64,000 nt of DNA from Penium margaritaceum (Eukaryota > Streptophyta > Zygnematophyceae > Desmidiales > Peniaceae), in assembly GCA_023375785.1 (NCBI GenBank), contig SZWC01000038.1:686170-750169 (forward strand). Direction: 5' to 3'. How positions within the stretch are numbered: the first letter of the stretch is position 1; each line of letters begins with the position of its first letter. Of the stretch, positions 52,933-62,840 are shown one piece after another. A program made the translations under genes and the position numbers. The notes beneath the pieces were generated by a model, which did no database searches, was not told the DNA's origin, and saw only the letters and a list, made by a program, of their open reading frames with translations.

Positions 52933-53216
52933 CGCTTACTTGTTGGTGAACACCACTGTCCCGTTGTTGTCGGTGATTTGTGAGACGGACAACAAGTTGG
53001 CTGCGAAAGATGGCATGTACACCACCTTTTGAAGGTTGAGTGCCTTCTCCGCACCATTCACCTTGAACGTGATCACTTTGTCCCCTTTGCCCATGGCTTG
53101 GACGACGCCGTCGTTTGCACACTTGATGCGCATGACAAATTTGGCCATGGAGACAAATCCACCCTTCACTTTTGATGAGTGGTGGTTGGTGCCCGAGTCA
53201 AGGGCGAATGCCCTGG
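52933..53216 (-). pseudogene. copia B protease, cut by Ty3-2
   Basis: The frame reads FALDSGTNHHSSKVKGGF, the copia protease with its Asp-Ser-Gly intact. It then reads KFVMRIKCANDG, KVVYMPSFAANLLSVSQITDN and stops after VFTNK, where copia A continues. Upstream the frame runs into the gypsy LTR at 53217, so the Met that appears to start this ORF belongs to the LTR. The rest of Gag-protease lies past Ty3-2. Confidence 0.85.
53212..53216. other. expected left target-site duplication of Ty3-2 (CCTGG)
   Basis: The five bases before the LTR start TGTCAGGCGG. Ty3-1 shows a 5-bp duplication, so the same is expected here. The right copy is outside the window. Confidence 0.5.
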
Positions 53217-54620
53217 TGTCAGGCGGAGATCCACCGCCTCTCTGCTGGGAAGAAGGTGGATCCATGGAAGGAAGTCGCCGCGACCCACAAATCCGCGGAA
53301 AGAGGTGGCCGCGACCACAGATCTGCGGAAGAGGATGAAAGGGAGGTCATGGAGCACCGGAGGATGCGCAAGGGATGCTGCCTCCCGCAATGAGGTCGCG
53401 GTAGAGCATGGGGTGGCGCGGAAACCAGTGGTGGTGGAGGAGGACAGGCGGGAAAAGTTACTGCTAGGGAACAAAACAATCAATGGCGGCTTCTCTATGG
53501 CTATTTGAAGCGATTGCCGTGGAGGAAGCAAAAAGAGGCGAGATAGGCAGGGATGAGAGTCCACGGTGGAAAGAGAACATGTGCCGAGCCATGGAGAGGT
53601 GGGGGTGAAGTAGGAGCGTCAGACGTGCAAAACATCCGCCGGCAGAACCGGATGTCAGGAAGAGGACGGCAGGAGCTCGGCAAATGAGAGCTGAGGGTTG
53701 GCAGCGGTGATCAAGGAGGAGGGCCGGGAGGACGGACCGCGCGAAGACGAAGATTCAAGGAAGAACACAAGACCGCATGCATCCAAGCTGCGGAGTGAAG
53801 GAAGAAGTAGTAGTAGGGCAGATAAATGAAGAAGAAGTAGTCTGTTGTGGGATCAAAGACGAGACTCGCGGTGCGCGTGACTTACCGCGTGGAGTCTGAA
53901 GTAGAGGAAAGAGTATTGTAGGAGGAAACTTAGAGAGCTAGGTTAGGTGATCATAAAGTAGCTGTTTAGCGGACGAACCAGGAGGAGGTGATCTTGATCT
54001 GATCTTGCATTAGCTGACTTGATGCAAGTGTCAGTTTCCAGTTGAAAGACTCGATTCCTGACTCATCCAGATCCAGACGGCCGCCTCATGTGTCATTGAT
54101 CTGTGCATTTATCAATCAAGTTTCTACTTCCACTCTCGCATCCCATGTGAGATCCATCCCGTCTAAGGAACAAGAAGAGTGCTCTCCGTGGAGGTATTCT
54201 GCGGAGGACAAAATCTTCTCATTTGAGTGTATGTATGTACTACTGGTTGCTCCACTTCTGATCTTGGTTCCAACAAGGATTCCGCTAGGAACTGTGACCA
54301 CCATGGAACGCAAGTAGGGTGAAGGGTGCTACCGGCGACGTCGCGGCCTTGTGCACGGCTACAGAACGGGGTTCCGCGGGCAGAGGAGTCAGAGGCCACA
54401 AGGTGGCAGACTCTCGTACCGGCAAGGAGAGAGCCGCGGAGCACTACCCACGTGCGGGGTCGTGAGGGTGGGAGGCATCCGCGGAAGACCAGGAGAAACA
54501 TCGGAGGGCCAGTGAACAAGAACACCGTAAGACCGCGGAACGGCAGAAACGCAGAGCAAGCCCAGCGCAGAACCAGAGAGCGCGGAAGGAGAATATTTTG
54601 CGGCAAAATTGGGGGTATCA
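53217..54620 (+). repeat. Ty3-2 5' LTR
   Basis: 1404 bp from TGTCAGGCGGAGATCC to AATTGGGGGTATCA, the same termini as the Ty3-1 LTRs. ORFs in it have no counterpart in the other LTRs and are chance. The TATA position reads CATAAAG near 53951. Confidence 0.9.
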
Positions 54621-54643
54621 GTATCATGGTGCTGTGAGCGTGG
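54621..54643 (+). other. primer-binding-site region of Ty3-2
   Basis: GTATCATGGTGCTGTGAGCG follows the LTR directly and is nearly the same as in Ty3-1. The candidate site starts at TGG (54627). The priming tRNA was not identified. Confidence 0.45.
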
Positions 54644-54658
54644 AGTGTTCCACACTCT

Positions 54659-56200
54659 TTGTCTAGCGGAACTACACGCGACCTTCAAATTCAGTCATAC
54701 ATGTCAGCAACCAGCTTCGTGCATCAGGATACGCTAAGATGGCACCAGTGGCATCCACAACAAACTTCTGTACGCCACTTCTTGCCGCGGCGTGCGGCCA
54801 CACAAATGAACAGTAGAGACACCTCCCCCATGCCTTCTCGCACGCCTGTCAGCTCGTCGCCAGGCGCGGATCTACTGGTGCAGCACCGAAGAGTCACTAA
54901 GTGGCTAGAGTAGCTACACTGGCGGCGCATCATGGACGCATTGGAGGACTGCGTAGAGGTGGAAAGTGTCCACAGCCAAGATGTACGCGGAACCCACCAG
55001 CCCCAAGCCAACGTCTCTATGGATCAGTGGTGGTTTTCCAATGTGCCATCGCCAGCAGACGGACTCTCCGAGAGCAGGAAGCCCGTGGCATACCAAGGAC
55101 CAGTCTACCAGCGACGCAACGGAAGACAGCCGCCACAGGTAGAAGAGGAGGACTACCTACACTCCGTGCCCCTAGCAGGGTTGGAAACCTCCCCGGCTCC
55201 ATATGTCTCCAGGATGCCAACCATGGAGGGTGCCCACCGCCACCAACCGCAGCTGGGGTGCATGTCGGCGGAACGCTCACCTTCAGCAAGGGGAGGAAGG
55301 GGGGTGAGGCAGCCGTTGCAGGGAGTATTCACCAAACAGTTGGGCATGCCACCTGCCATGCCAGAAGTGGAGCAGAAGCCCTACCCACAAGCAGCAGATC
55401 GGTTAGTAGAGGGACACGCAGTTGAAGTTGGGCCGTCCACCGTGACGGAAGAAGTATTTGTCCAGGTGAGTCCACAATGAAATATGGTGAACACCCCAGT
55501 GGCACCAAGCGTAAGGGCAACGGCGAGTCAAAATCCACAATTCACGAGATGGCAAGGAACACCGCAATTAGAACAGAAAGAGGTGATGGTGCACCAACCT
55601 CTTCTGGTTCCACAACCACTACAAGCAACACAACAGCCACTTATAGGGCCTTAGCGTCACCCCTACCCAGGACTGCCTGGCACTCTGCCGCAAGCGGGGC
55701 CTATAACAACCTCCTCCACCACGGCCCCGCCGGGCTAGATGACGATGGGCCCGTGGGCCATGTCCTCTTCGGCAGGAATGACACAGCAAGGCCCTATGCA
55801 GTAGACACCGTCACAACCACCGTCAGTCCCCATGGCGGCACAGCTGATGCCCGTGATGGTTGGACACCCAGTCTATCATCAACAACTGATGGGCACTGTG
55901 CCTGCTGGAGTTGCGGCTCATGCACCACCACCTACCAGACAGATACAGACAACTGTGTCCCACTCCACCTGTCCTGCGCTCCTACCGACCACAGGAGCCA
56001 CAATAACCCCTGCACTACGTACTACCACCCTGCTCCACCACTCTGCTGTGTCACACCCCCCACCGCAAGGCTATTGGCTGGTAGGACCTAAGGCCTCTGC
56101 CACACCGAGCACCCAGACACCGCCCCCTGGGACTACATTTTATTCCGTACCCTACGCGACACAAGCGACCAGTGCGACCCACTATTATACCCTCCCGTAG
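54659..56200 (+). pseudogene. Ty3-2 Gag N-terminal and middle region
   Basis: One frame with several stops: 54659-54913 (SFVHQDT, RRVTKWLE), 54932-55480 (RRIMDALEDCVEVESVHSQDVRG, YQGPVYQRR, PAPYVSRM, quoted in part) and 55832-56200 (VGHPVYHQQLMGT, PPQGYWLVG). It parallels Ty3-1 Gag segment by segment, confirming that the whole region is coding in the family. The stop after TKWLE replaces a codon present in Ty3-1 (EQL). Pro/Gln-rich; no named domain. Confidence 0.7.
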
Positions 56201-56700
56201 CAACTCCAATGAGCGGCCCCACACCAGCACCTCAGGGGCAGCCACAAACTAGCCACGTGGGCTATTCGAGGGATGCGACCTCGTACCCACTCCCCAAGGT
56301 GACATCTATGGCTAATTAAAACACCGTACCCTAGTTGTAGTATGTGCGCGCAGAACCGGCCAATACTCCGCGGCTGGACATCTTCAAGGGAACCCCTGCG
56401 GAGGACCCGTTGACTTGGTTGAAGCAGATCACTATACATGCCAGTATAGGGCGGATCCCACCAGATCTTTGCTTGGCCACCACGGAGCTCCATCTGCAGG
56501 GTGCAGCGGAGGACTGGTACAATGCGCGAGCGCTGTTCAGCTCCTTCGAGGGCTTTGGCAACGCGCTGATTGAGCGTTTCAAGCGGTTGACCAAGGAAGA
56601 GGCACTCCGCAAGATTGAAAAGGAAGTCATGCGGAAGGATGCTGACATTTGCAGGTTTTGGATCAATTCCTCACTTGGGCATCAGTCGCAAAGAGCTCTC
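56201..56700 (+). pseudogene. Ty3-2 Gag capsid-like domain
   Basis: The open frame 56344-56775 holds the Retrotrans_gag core: LDIFKGTPAEDPLTWLKQI, IPPDLCLATTELHLQGAAEDWYNA and RFKRLTKEEALRKIEKEVM (quoted in part). After ICRF the meaningful frame shifts by -1 (LDQFLTWASVAKSSQGKGLPLW). The switch comes at AGGTTTTGGATC, exactly as in Ty3-1. Bases 56201-56343 are the frameshifted link from the middle region. The last ~75 bases of the ORF (after 56700) are out of frame. Confidence 0.82.
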
Positions 56701-57209
56701 AAGGGAAAGGACTGCCGCTGTGGGTCCTACTGCAGAATCTCATCCGTGCACTCCCCGATGAGATCAATAGTCTGATGATCCCCGAGCACTACCAGTCCCT
56801 GTAGGATGCGGTGCAGGACGCTACGGCCATTTCTATGCGGCAGCGATCTACGCGGTAGCATCTAAGTGGAGACTTGCACAGTCCAGCACCAGCGACACAA
56901 GCCTCTCAACCCAAGCCAAAGGCGTGTTACACCTTCCAGATTTTGGAGCTTATCGCTCGAGATTGCCCACGCAAACGACAAGGTGCTCCACGCACTGACC
57001 CCATGCAGCAGGACCCCATGGTGCAGCAGTGGGAACGGTACTAAAATCAACCGTGGTAGGCCCAGCAGCATCAGCAGCAGATGCAAGCTGGGCAACATGC
57101 ACCGGATCATCAACACCAAGCTACCCCTGGCAGACAAGGCATTCTACCCAACCCACAGGCATCCGCGACCTCTGCGAGCGGAGCCCACAATGTGAAATTG
57201 GGCTACCGA
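56701..57209 (+). pseudogene. Ty3-2 Gag C-terminus and nucleocapsid
   Basis: The frame reads IRALPDEINSLMIPEHYQSL, a stop, DAVQDATAISMRQRST, then KPKACYTFQILELIARDCPRKRQGAP. The last is the CCHC knuckle with only its first and last Cys left and the His replaced by Leu. A Gln-rich basic tail follows (QQHQQQMQAG). Stops at 57043 and 57056 interrupt it. Compared with Ty3-1 the two copies have lost different knuckle residues. Confidence 0.7.
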
Positions 57210-57706
57210 TGGCGGAGGACAAGACCATAGAGGTGCCTCCCACCACCGAAGAGACTACTCTCATCGCACTAGCCCAAGAAGAGGGCCTGTGCGGATGGGA
57301 CCTACAAGTGGCAGCCAGGGTACAGGAGGACCTAAGGCGCAAAGCAAAGGTCACGGAGGAGCGATTCCAGGAGGCAGTTGTCAATCGTACTATTGTGCCG
57401 GAGAAACAACGATAGGCAATACCACCACTCCCGGTGGAGAAGCAACCTACCCCATCTTCGGAGACGCCCAACATAGCTCCAGCAGTCGCAAAAAAAAGCA
57501 CTGATCTCGTCCAACGCCTCTTTATCACCCCGATTGCGGAAGTCAACTTCTTTGAGTTCCTCCGTATTCATCCCGAGATTGCACCGTGACTAAGGGAGGA
57601 GTTCTCCAGGGCCAATCAACGCCTCCAAGCTGTCGGCATCTCCCTCAACTGTACCACGCCTACATCCGACAGACAGAACATCCACCGTGCAGTACCCAAG
57701 ACTTCG
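57210..57706 (+). pseudogene. Ty3-2 conserved Pol N-terminal linker
   Basis: MAEDKTIEVPPTTEETTLIA at 57210, then VQEDLRRKAKVTEERFQEAVVNRT up to ~57412, a TAG, and further sequence (RIHPEI, FSRANQRLQ) up to protease. It is -1 relative to the nucleocapsid frame, as in Ty3-1, and in the frame of PR. Poly-A at 57490-57497 and several stops mark decay. Confidence 0.6.
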
Positions 57707-58300
57707 TTGGCACTCAGTCTCGCGGAAGGAGAGTGGGGATGGGCACCACAGCCCTTGGAACCACCGCAACGGGATGACAACCACTACGAGGTTGCCTTCC
57801 GTGTGGTTTGGATCTGTGGAAGAAAGATCCTGGCTATCATTGACACACCACTGTGGCGTTCCGCGTCCTCCTGGTGGTCAGATGGGCAGACCGCATCCTC
57901 CCCACGCGCCGCCTCTTCACCAACTCGGCATGCGGAATGGATTATGGAGACGGGGAAGTTCACGGCCTCCCCTTGTAGGTGGGATCCCTTCATGGACCAG
58001 TGAACGTCCAAGTTAAGCGAGCCCGAACGTATGACGTGCTCTTGGGCATGGATTTCTTGGTGCCGCGGCAGGCCAACCTTCTCTTCTCCCTTGGAATCAT
58101 GCAACTCAGCTCTGCATTTGGAAGGGAAGCATACTGCCCCATCACCATTGGCGACAGGGTAGCGATACTTGTAACCGGCGGCGAGTCCTTCTCCCTCCTG
58201 GATGCTGCGGCAGAGGACTCTCAGGCCCATACAAGCAGGTTTCAACCTCTCTCAGCGGATGTGCATAGAGCGGAACAGATCACAACTGGCGAATGGTAGG
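57707..58300 (+). pseudogene. Ty3-2 retropepsin, active site deleted
   Basis: YEVAFRVVWICGRKILAIIDT (57785-57850, quoted in part) reaches the active-site Asp and Thr. Then 13 nt present in Ty3-1 (GGGGGCCACTCAC region) are missing, shifting the frame. The rest is read at 57979-58299: GPVNVQVKRARTYDVLLGMDFL, VPRQANLLFSLGIMQLSSAF. A TAG replaces a Gln codon after GLPL. The protease is certain by alignment with Ty3-1 and inactive. Confidence 0.85.
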
Positions 58301-59395
58301 AACTCGTGGAAGAATCAACCAAACAGAGTACAGACCAACCTCCTGGGGCTGTGGCATAGGGGACAGCGAGTCTTTGGAGCTGGCCCTCCACTCGAGCAGG
58401 TGGAGGAGTTCTACCCTCAGCGCGAAACAGCACCACCACCACCACCGCGATGGGATTACATGCTCCACTCACGACTCTCCCCCAAACAAAAGTAGGACTT
58501 TTGCGACCTGTTGGATGCATTTGTGGACATCTTTGCTGGGTCCGCGGTTGATCTGGGGGCCGTGGAAACCTTCCACATAATCTCCACGGGGGATTCTGCG
58601 CCCACAAAACAGAAAGTGCACCGCATCCTCCCTGAGCAGGAGAAAATCATTACAGAGGGGCTCGCGGAACTCAAGGCGCAAGGGGTGATTGTCCCCATTG
58701 TCAGCCCGTGGCGTGCCAACTTGGTCATCGTGGGGAAATCAGATGGGTCTAAACGATTTTGCGTCGACTTCCGCGACCTCAACCGCGTAACCGAGGAGGA
58801 TGCGTACCCCATGTCACTGATCATCGACATACTAGAGCGGCAACAAGGTCGCATATGGTTTGCAAAGCTCGACGTCAAGGCTGCCTTCCATGCCGTACCC
58901 ATGCACCCAGACTCCATTGCCTAGATAGCATTTATGATGCCAGAGGGTCTATACGCGTTCACGCGCATGCCCTTTGGACTCCGCAATGCCAGCACGACGT
59001 TCCAGCGGGTCATGGACTCCACCCTCCGCGGCATCCCCAATGTCAGCTGTTACATTGACGACATTATGGTTGCGGCTCACACCTTTGAAGAGCTGTTCTT
59101 CTCCCTGGCCGCTGTCTTCGCTGCCCTCCGTAAGGCCAACCTCAAGCTCAAGGCAGCCAAGTGCTCCATCAGTGCTGCGGAAATGGAGTTCCTTTGCTTT
59201 GTGATGAGTGCGGATGTCATCAAGACTGACCATGAGAAGATTGCGGCAGTGCAAGAGTGGTGTCAGCCCACTTCTACAGGACAGGTCAAAATGTTATTTG
59301 GTTTTCTCTCCTTCTACCGTAAGTTTGTCTGTGATCACGCACGCATCATCAAGCCACTCCAGGATTTGATGCACCAAGATGTGCCGTTTGACTAG
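58301..59395 (+). pseudogene. Ty3-2 reverse transcriptase
   Basis: The open frames 58511-58924 and 58934-59395 are contiguous apart from a TAG at 58922 (Lys in Ty3-1). They hold QKVHRILPEQEKIITEGL, FCVDFRDLNRVTEEDAYPM, WFAKLDVKAAFHAVPMHPDS (first catalytic Asp present), LYAFTRMPFGLRNASTTFQRVMD, VSCYIDDIMVAAHTFEEL (catalytic Asp pair) and LGFLSFYRKF-like connection residues (quoted in part). This is the better-preserved RT of the two copies and shows what the Ty3-1 changes replaced. Bases 58301-58510 are the PR-RT linker with stops. Confidence 0.92.
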
Positions 59396-59882
59396 ACATC
59401 AAAATGCGCGTACGCCCGGATGGCAATCAAGCACCGCCTAGTCACCGCACCCATGCTCGAATTCCCCGACTTCAACCTCCCATTCTCCATCACCACTGTC
59501 TGGTCGCGGGACGGGCTGGGCACCATCCTATCACAGACAGTGCAGGAACCAACCCAGAAGGTGATTGCGTATGCCAATCCTGCTCTCACCGAAGGAAGGC
59601 GGAAGTACCCGCCGGTGAAAGGCGAGTGACTGGCTGTCCTTTGGGCACTCCAACACTTCCGCGACTATATAAAGAATGGCAAACCATTCACAGTCTTCAT
59701 GGACCATCAAGCTCTCCAATGGCTCCTCATCACCCAGAACCATGAGGGCATCCTAGCCAAGAGGGCACTCCTCTTGCAGGGCTACAACATGAAGATCAAG
59801 TACCAGCCTGCGATTGCCAACCGTAACGCAGATGCTCTGAGCCGACTTCCGCACCACGACTGGCCAGAACCTGATCAAACAC
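59396..59882 (+). pseudogene. Ty3-2 RNase H
   Basis: The open frame from 59420 reads FSITTVWSRDGLGTILSQTVQ. The first catalytic Asp (TTDWS in Ty3-1) is Val here. YPPVKGE is then followed by TGA where Ty3-1 has Cys. LAVLWALQHFRDYI, VFMDHQALQWLLITQN and NRNADALSRLPHHDWPEP complete it. It ends at DQTP, where a small element is inserted (59883). Inactive. Confidence 0.88.
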
Positions 59883-60211
59883 CTAAGGGTGCACACCGGG
59901 TAAGATTCCCGGATCCCAGATTGGATTCGGATTCACGAATCTGAATCCAGGTCTGGCTTTGATTCACGAATCCGAATCTGGATTCGCAAATCCATAGGAT
60001 TCACGAATCTTTTCCGAATCCTATGGGTGATGGCAGGTAAAAATCATCTAATCTGCCACATAAATCCTTGTTTCCATGTTGAAACAATATGGAAAAGGAT
60101 CTCCGAATCCCGAATCAAATCCTCATGAAGGATTTGGATCCCCCAATCCGAATCTTTTTCCGGGTTCACGAATCTTATTCACGAATCCTAGGATTTGGTG
60201 TGCAGCCTTAG
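59883..60211. mobile_element. small inverted-repeat (MITE-like) element, GATTC/GAATC type
   Basis: Terminal inverted repeats CTAAGGGTGCACACC (59883-59897) and GGTGTGCAGCCTTAG (60197-60211) differ at one base. The interior is packed with GATTCACGAATC-like words in both orientations and has no coding capacity. Flanks show AAACAC on each side (AAACACCT if the first two TIR bases are counted as target). The matching position in Ty3-1 is an empty site without the element. The 6-8-bp duplication and TIR type suggest a hAT-like non-autonomous element. Confidence 0.75.
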
Positions 60212-60978
60212 AAACACCTCCGGATGCCGCGGAGCATATCCTTGATGTCCTGGCATCGCCACCAGACACTGAAGCACAATGGGAGGGAGTGGCATGAGAA
60301 TTTGATGAGGAGGAACAGGAGGTTGCCTTGCAAATCCCGAATGAACTCGACCCTATCGCGGAGATAGCACTCGCGAAGACCCTACCAGCCCTCTCCATGT
60401 CTGGACTATAGCTTGCTTGTCGGTACAACCCCACCATCCGCGGGTGGACACTGGAGGAGATTGCACCCCATCTTCTTCCACGCCATGGACCCCCGCGAAC
60501 CTCGCAACCGTCCGTCGCTACACCACGGACCTGCCCCACAAGCAACCCGCGCATTCCTCATGTTCCCGCTACTACACTCCTCGACGACCGCTATCCCCTC
60601 AGCCTGGTAGAATTCGTTCTTCACTCCCCTAAGTCCGCAGAAAGTCTCCATGCCCTCTTCACCACTCACAATCCCACCTCCGCCTTAGCTCTCATAGGCA
60701 TTCGACACACTCATCGGGTCTGGTGGAACTCGGCTCTCGCCCGCGGAGCCATCGACATAGCTTGCCAGCAAGGCACGGGGACCGCGCCTCAGTCGCGGGG
60801 GTGGGGGGGGTGGGAACCCCCCCGACGTCAACTACGTCGCCCTACTCTTAACACGGGCGCGGGACACCGACCGGCACAGATACCGATACCACCAGCGTGG
60901 GTAGCAGCCCCACCGCGGCGGGGTCCCACGACAATAACAGCGACAAGGGCACTAGCGTCACACACGGCTGCGACAGGC
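60212..60978 (+). pseudogene. Ty3-2 post-RNase H segment and linker
   Basis: EAQWEGVA, then FDEEEQEVALQ-like and GWTLEEIAPH match Ty3-1. Next comes an open stretch (RYPLSLVEFVLHSPKSAESL, THRVWWNSALARGAIDIACQQG) whose last part aligns with sequence just downstream of the second protease-like domain of Ty3-1 (37560-37640). The protease-like domain itself is absent here. A G/C-rich run (60800-60830) and stops follow. Function unknown. Confidence 0.5.
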
Positions 60979-62328
60979 ATGTCCCGACCTGACACTGCGG
61001 TAAGAACACCTCCGACACTCATGACTGCCACGCCAGCAATGGTTGCCACCTCACCGCGGCCCAGTCCCGCCGCAGGGACAGCCCCAACACAAACCCCAAC
61101 ACCGGCAGCGGCAATCCCACCGCGGTCTAGCCTCGCGGAAGGGACACCAACAAAAACCACGCCGCCTGCGGCGAGATTGACAGGCTCATCGCTACAGAAC
61201 TCGGCCACAAGCACACCACCAACGGGGACCCTGAGGCGCACAGAGCCCGCGGCAGGAGCGACGCAAACAACGACAAGAATGACCACTACACAGACACCAA
61301 GCCCGCAAGATGGGGCTCAGGTACTGACTACCCCAGCTCCCTCCGTGGCGACAACGATGCTCTCTCACTCGCCGCTGACTTCGCGCGGTAGCCCAACTCG
61401 GCAACCCGCAAGACCCCTGGTGGGCACGGGAATAGTGATGGAAGGGGCAAGAATGCACCTCAAAGAGGGCTCGAGGGATAGCGGGGAGCAGCCCAAGGAG
61501 GCCTTGCTGCTTGGATTTGTGAGCAGCGTCATGCTCCAACTGCTGACGGAGATTCCGGATGTGATCCGCGTGGAATTCGCAAATTCACTGTTCGGCAAAA
61601 TGTGGCAGGTGGTGCTAAAGGGAGCGGCAACGGGTGCGCTAGCTCTTAGACTGCACAAAAGGCAGGTGGAATTGCTCGAAACAGCAAGCAAAGAACACCT
61701 TGTTTTGGCATTACGGGACAGCCTGAGCATCAACCCAAGGATGGTCAGTGACATGATATGTGTCGCGAAACTGTTGGACAGCGAGCGGCCGGATCTATCA
61801 CTAGAGGCCGCTCGGGTGTGGTGGGTGACGGTGCGGAGGGACCAGTGGAGCAGTCCGGAGAGACGTTACGTGCGTCTGCTCCAAGAGAGTGCCAGAGCCC
61901 TCATTATATACCACGTGAACAACCAGACACCAAGATCGTCGGAGGCACCACGACAAAAATCCGCGGCGGATGAGTGGAGGTCGGGATACTTGCTCACCCT
62001 CACTTACGCCAAGTAGAGTGTTCAGTACCCGCAGGAGGAGAGATCGCGGCTTGCTGACACTGAGGTGCCTGAGGGACGATGGATGGAGGCTATAGAGAAG
62101 TGCTGGACACTGACGTTCCAGAATGTACCACATACCAGGGTGGCGACAGCGGTTGCGAAAGGACAATGGACCGCGGTGCAAGGAAAGGGACTACGAATTA
62201 GGCAAGAGGAGGTGCGACACTGGGCCAAGGAGGCGGCGGAGATATGCCGGGAAGAGAAGAGCAGGAGGGACACGGAAGTAAAAGAGGCATGTGAATACAC
62301 TCAATCCACCCATCTGTTGTAGCAAATG
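60979..62328 (+). pseudogene. Ty3-2 Pro/Thr-rich region and unassigned helical domain
   Basis: Counterpart of 36049-37359. The frame 60979-62016 starts MSRPDTAVRTPPTLMTATPA, is Pro/Thr-rich for ~140 codons, then reads MLQLLTEIPDVIRVEFANSLFGKMW, LVLALRDSLSINPRMVSDM and WWVTVRRDQWSSPERRYVRLL. After a TAG (Trp in Ty3-1) it continues to 62322 (KCWTLTFQNV, VRHWAKEAAEICRE). All are quoted in parts. Conservation of hydrophobic positions between the copies supports a real folded domain. I do not recognise its family. Confidence 0.7.
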
Positions 62329-62840
62329 CAAGAACGCTTGCGGAAAGTATGGGAGGAGGAGGCAGCCGAGGCGGAATGGGCGGCCATGAAGCCTGCGGCG
62401 ACGGAGGCCCGATTGGCCCAGGAGCAGGACGCGACGGCTGAGGCAAATAAGGAAGCTGCGGAGTAGCTTATAAGGGAGCCACGCAGGGAGAAATAACCTC
62501 AAACACACGAAGGCTCCAGCTCCAGTGTTACTCCGTAGCAGCTGGCGCAAGCCCAACGGGAGGCCGCACAGGCAGCAAAGCTCCTGATGGAAGTCTTCCG
62601 CAAGGTCCACATGCCGGTGGAAATGGTGTCGGCCTCACTACAGCCTCTCTTGGGAGAAACCGCTGCAGCAGCCGTCCGCAGGGGGCAGAAAAGAGAGGAC
62701 GCACGGAGAAAGAGGTGACGGTGATGGTGGTCTCCAAGATCAGTGAGTCACCAGGAGATTCAGAAGAGGAGCAACTCATCACACACAGCCAGGGACTACT
62801 ACGGGCCCCGGGAGCGGACCCGTAGAGAATGGAGGAGGTG
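62329..62840 (+). pseudogene. Ty3-2 coiled-coil region, Ala-rich middle missing
   Basis: MQERLRKVWEEEAAEAEWAAM, EARLAQEQDATAEANKEAAE, then LIREPRREK and, after stops, QLAQAQREAAQAAKLLMEVFRKV. Ty3-1 has about 180 more codons between LIRE and PRKEK. Heptad-like, charged, no named domain. Several stops. Confidence 0.55.

Larger units (their letters stand above)
47372..53216 (-). mobile_element. Ty1/copia element B, interrupted by Ty3-2
   Basis: On the minus strand from 53216: protease, GAG_pre-integrase, integrase, acidic linker, RT, RNase H, polypurine tract, 3' LTR. Gag and the 5' LTR must lie beyond the far end of Ty3-2, outside the window, because the protease frame is cut by the gypsy LTR at 53217. 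The assembly holds unmerged contig overlaps (N at 48682, 51458, 51838), which roughly duplicate 243 bp and 1150 bp. Real length is therefore shorter than shown. A few stops, including one at the integrase catalytic Glu, indicate an inactive copy. Confidence 0.9.

Noticed and set aside
52936-53265. ORF starting MDPPSSQQRGGG fused to copia protease
   Set aside because: The first ~17 residues come from the Ty3-2 LTR on the opposite strand; the fusion is an insertion junction, not a gene.
54621-54643. Initiator-Met tRNA primer-binding site
   Set aside because: The usual TGGTATCAGAGC is absent. The LTR end resembles GGTATCA only by chance and lies inside the LTR.
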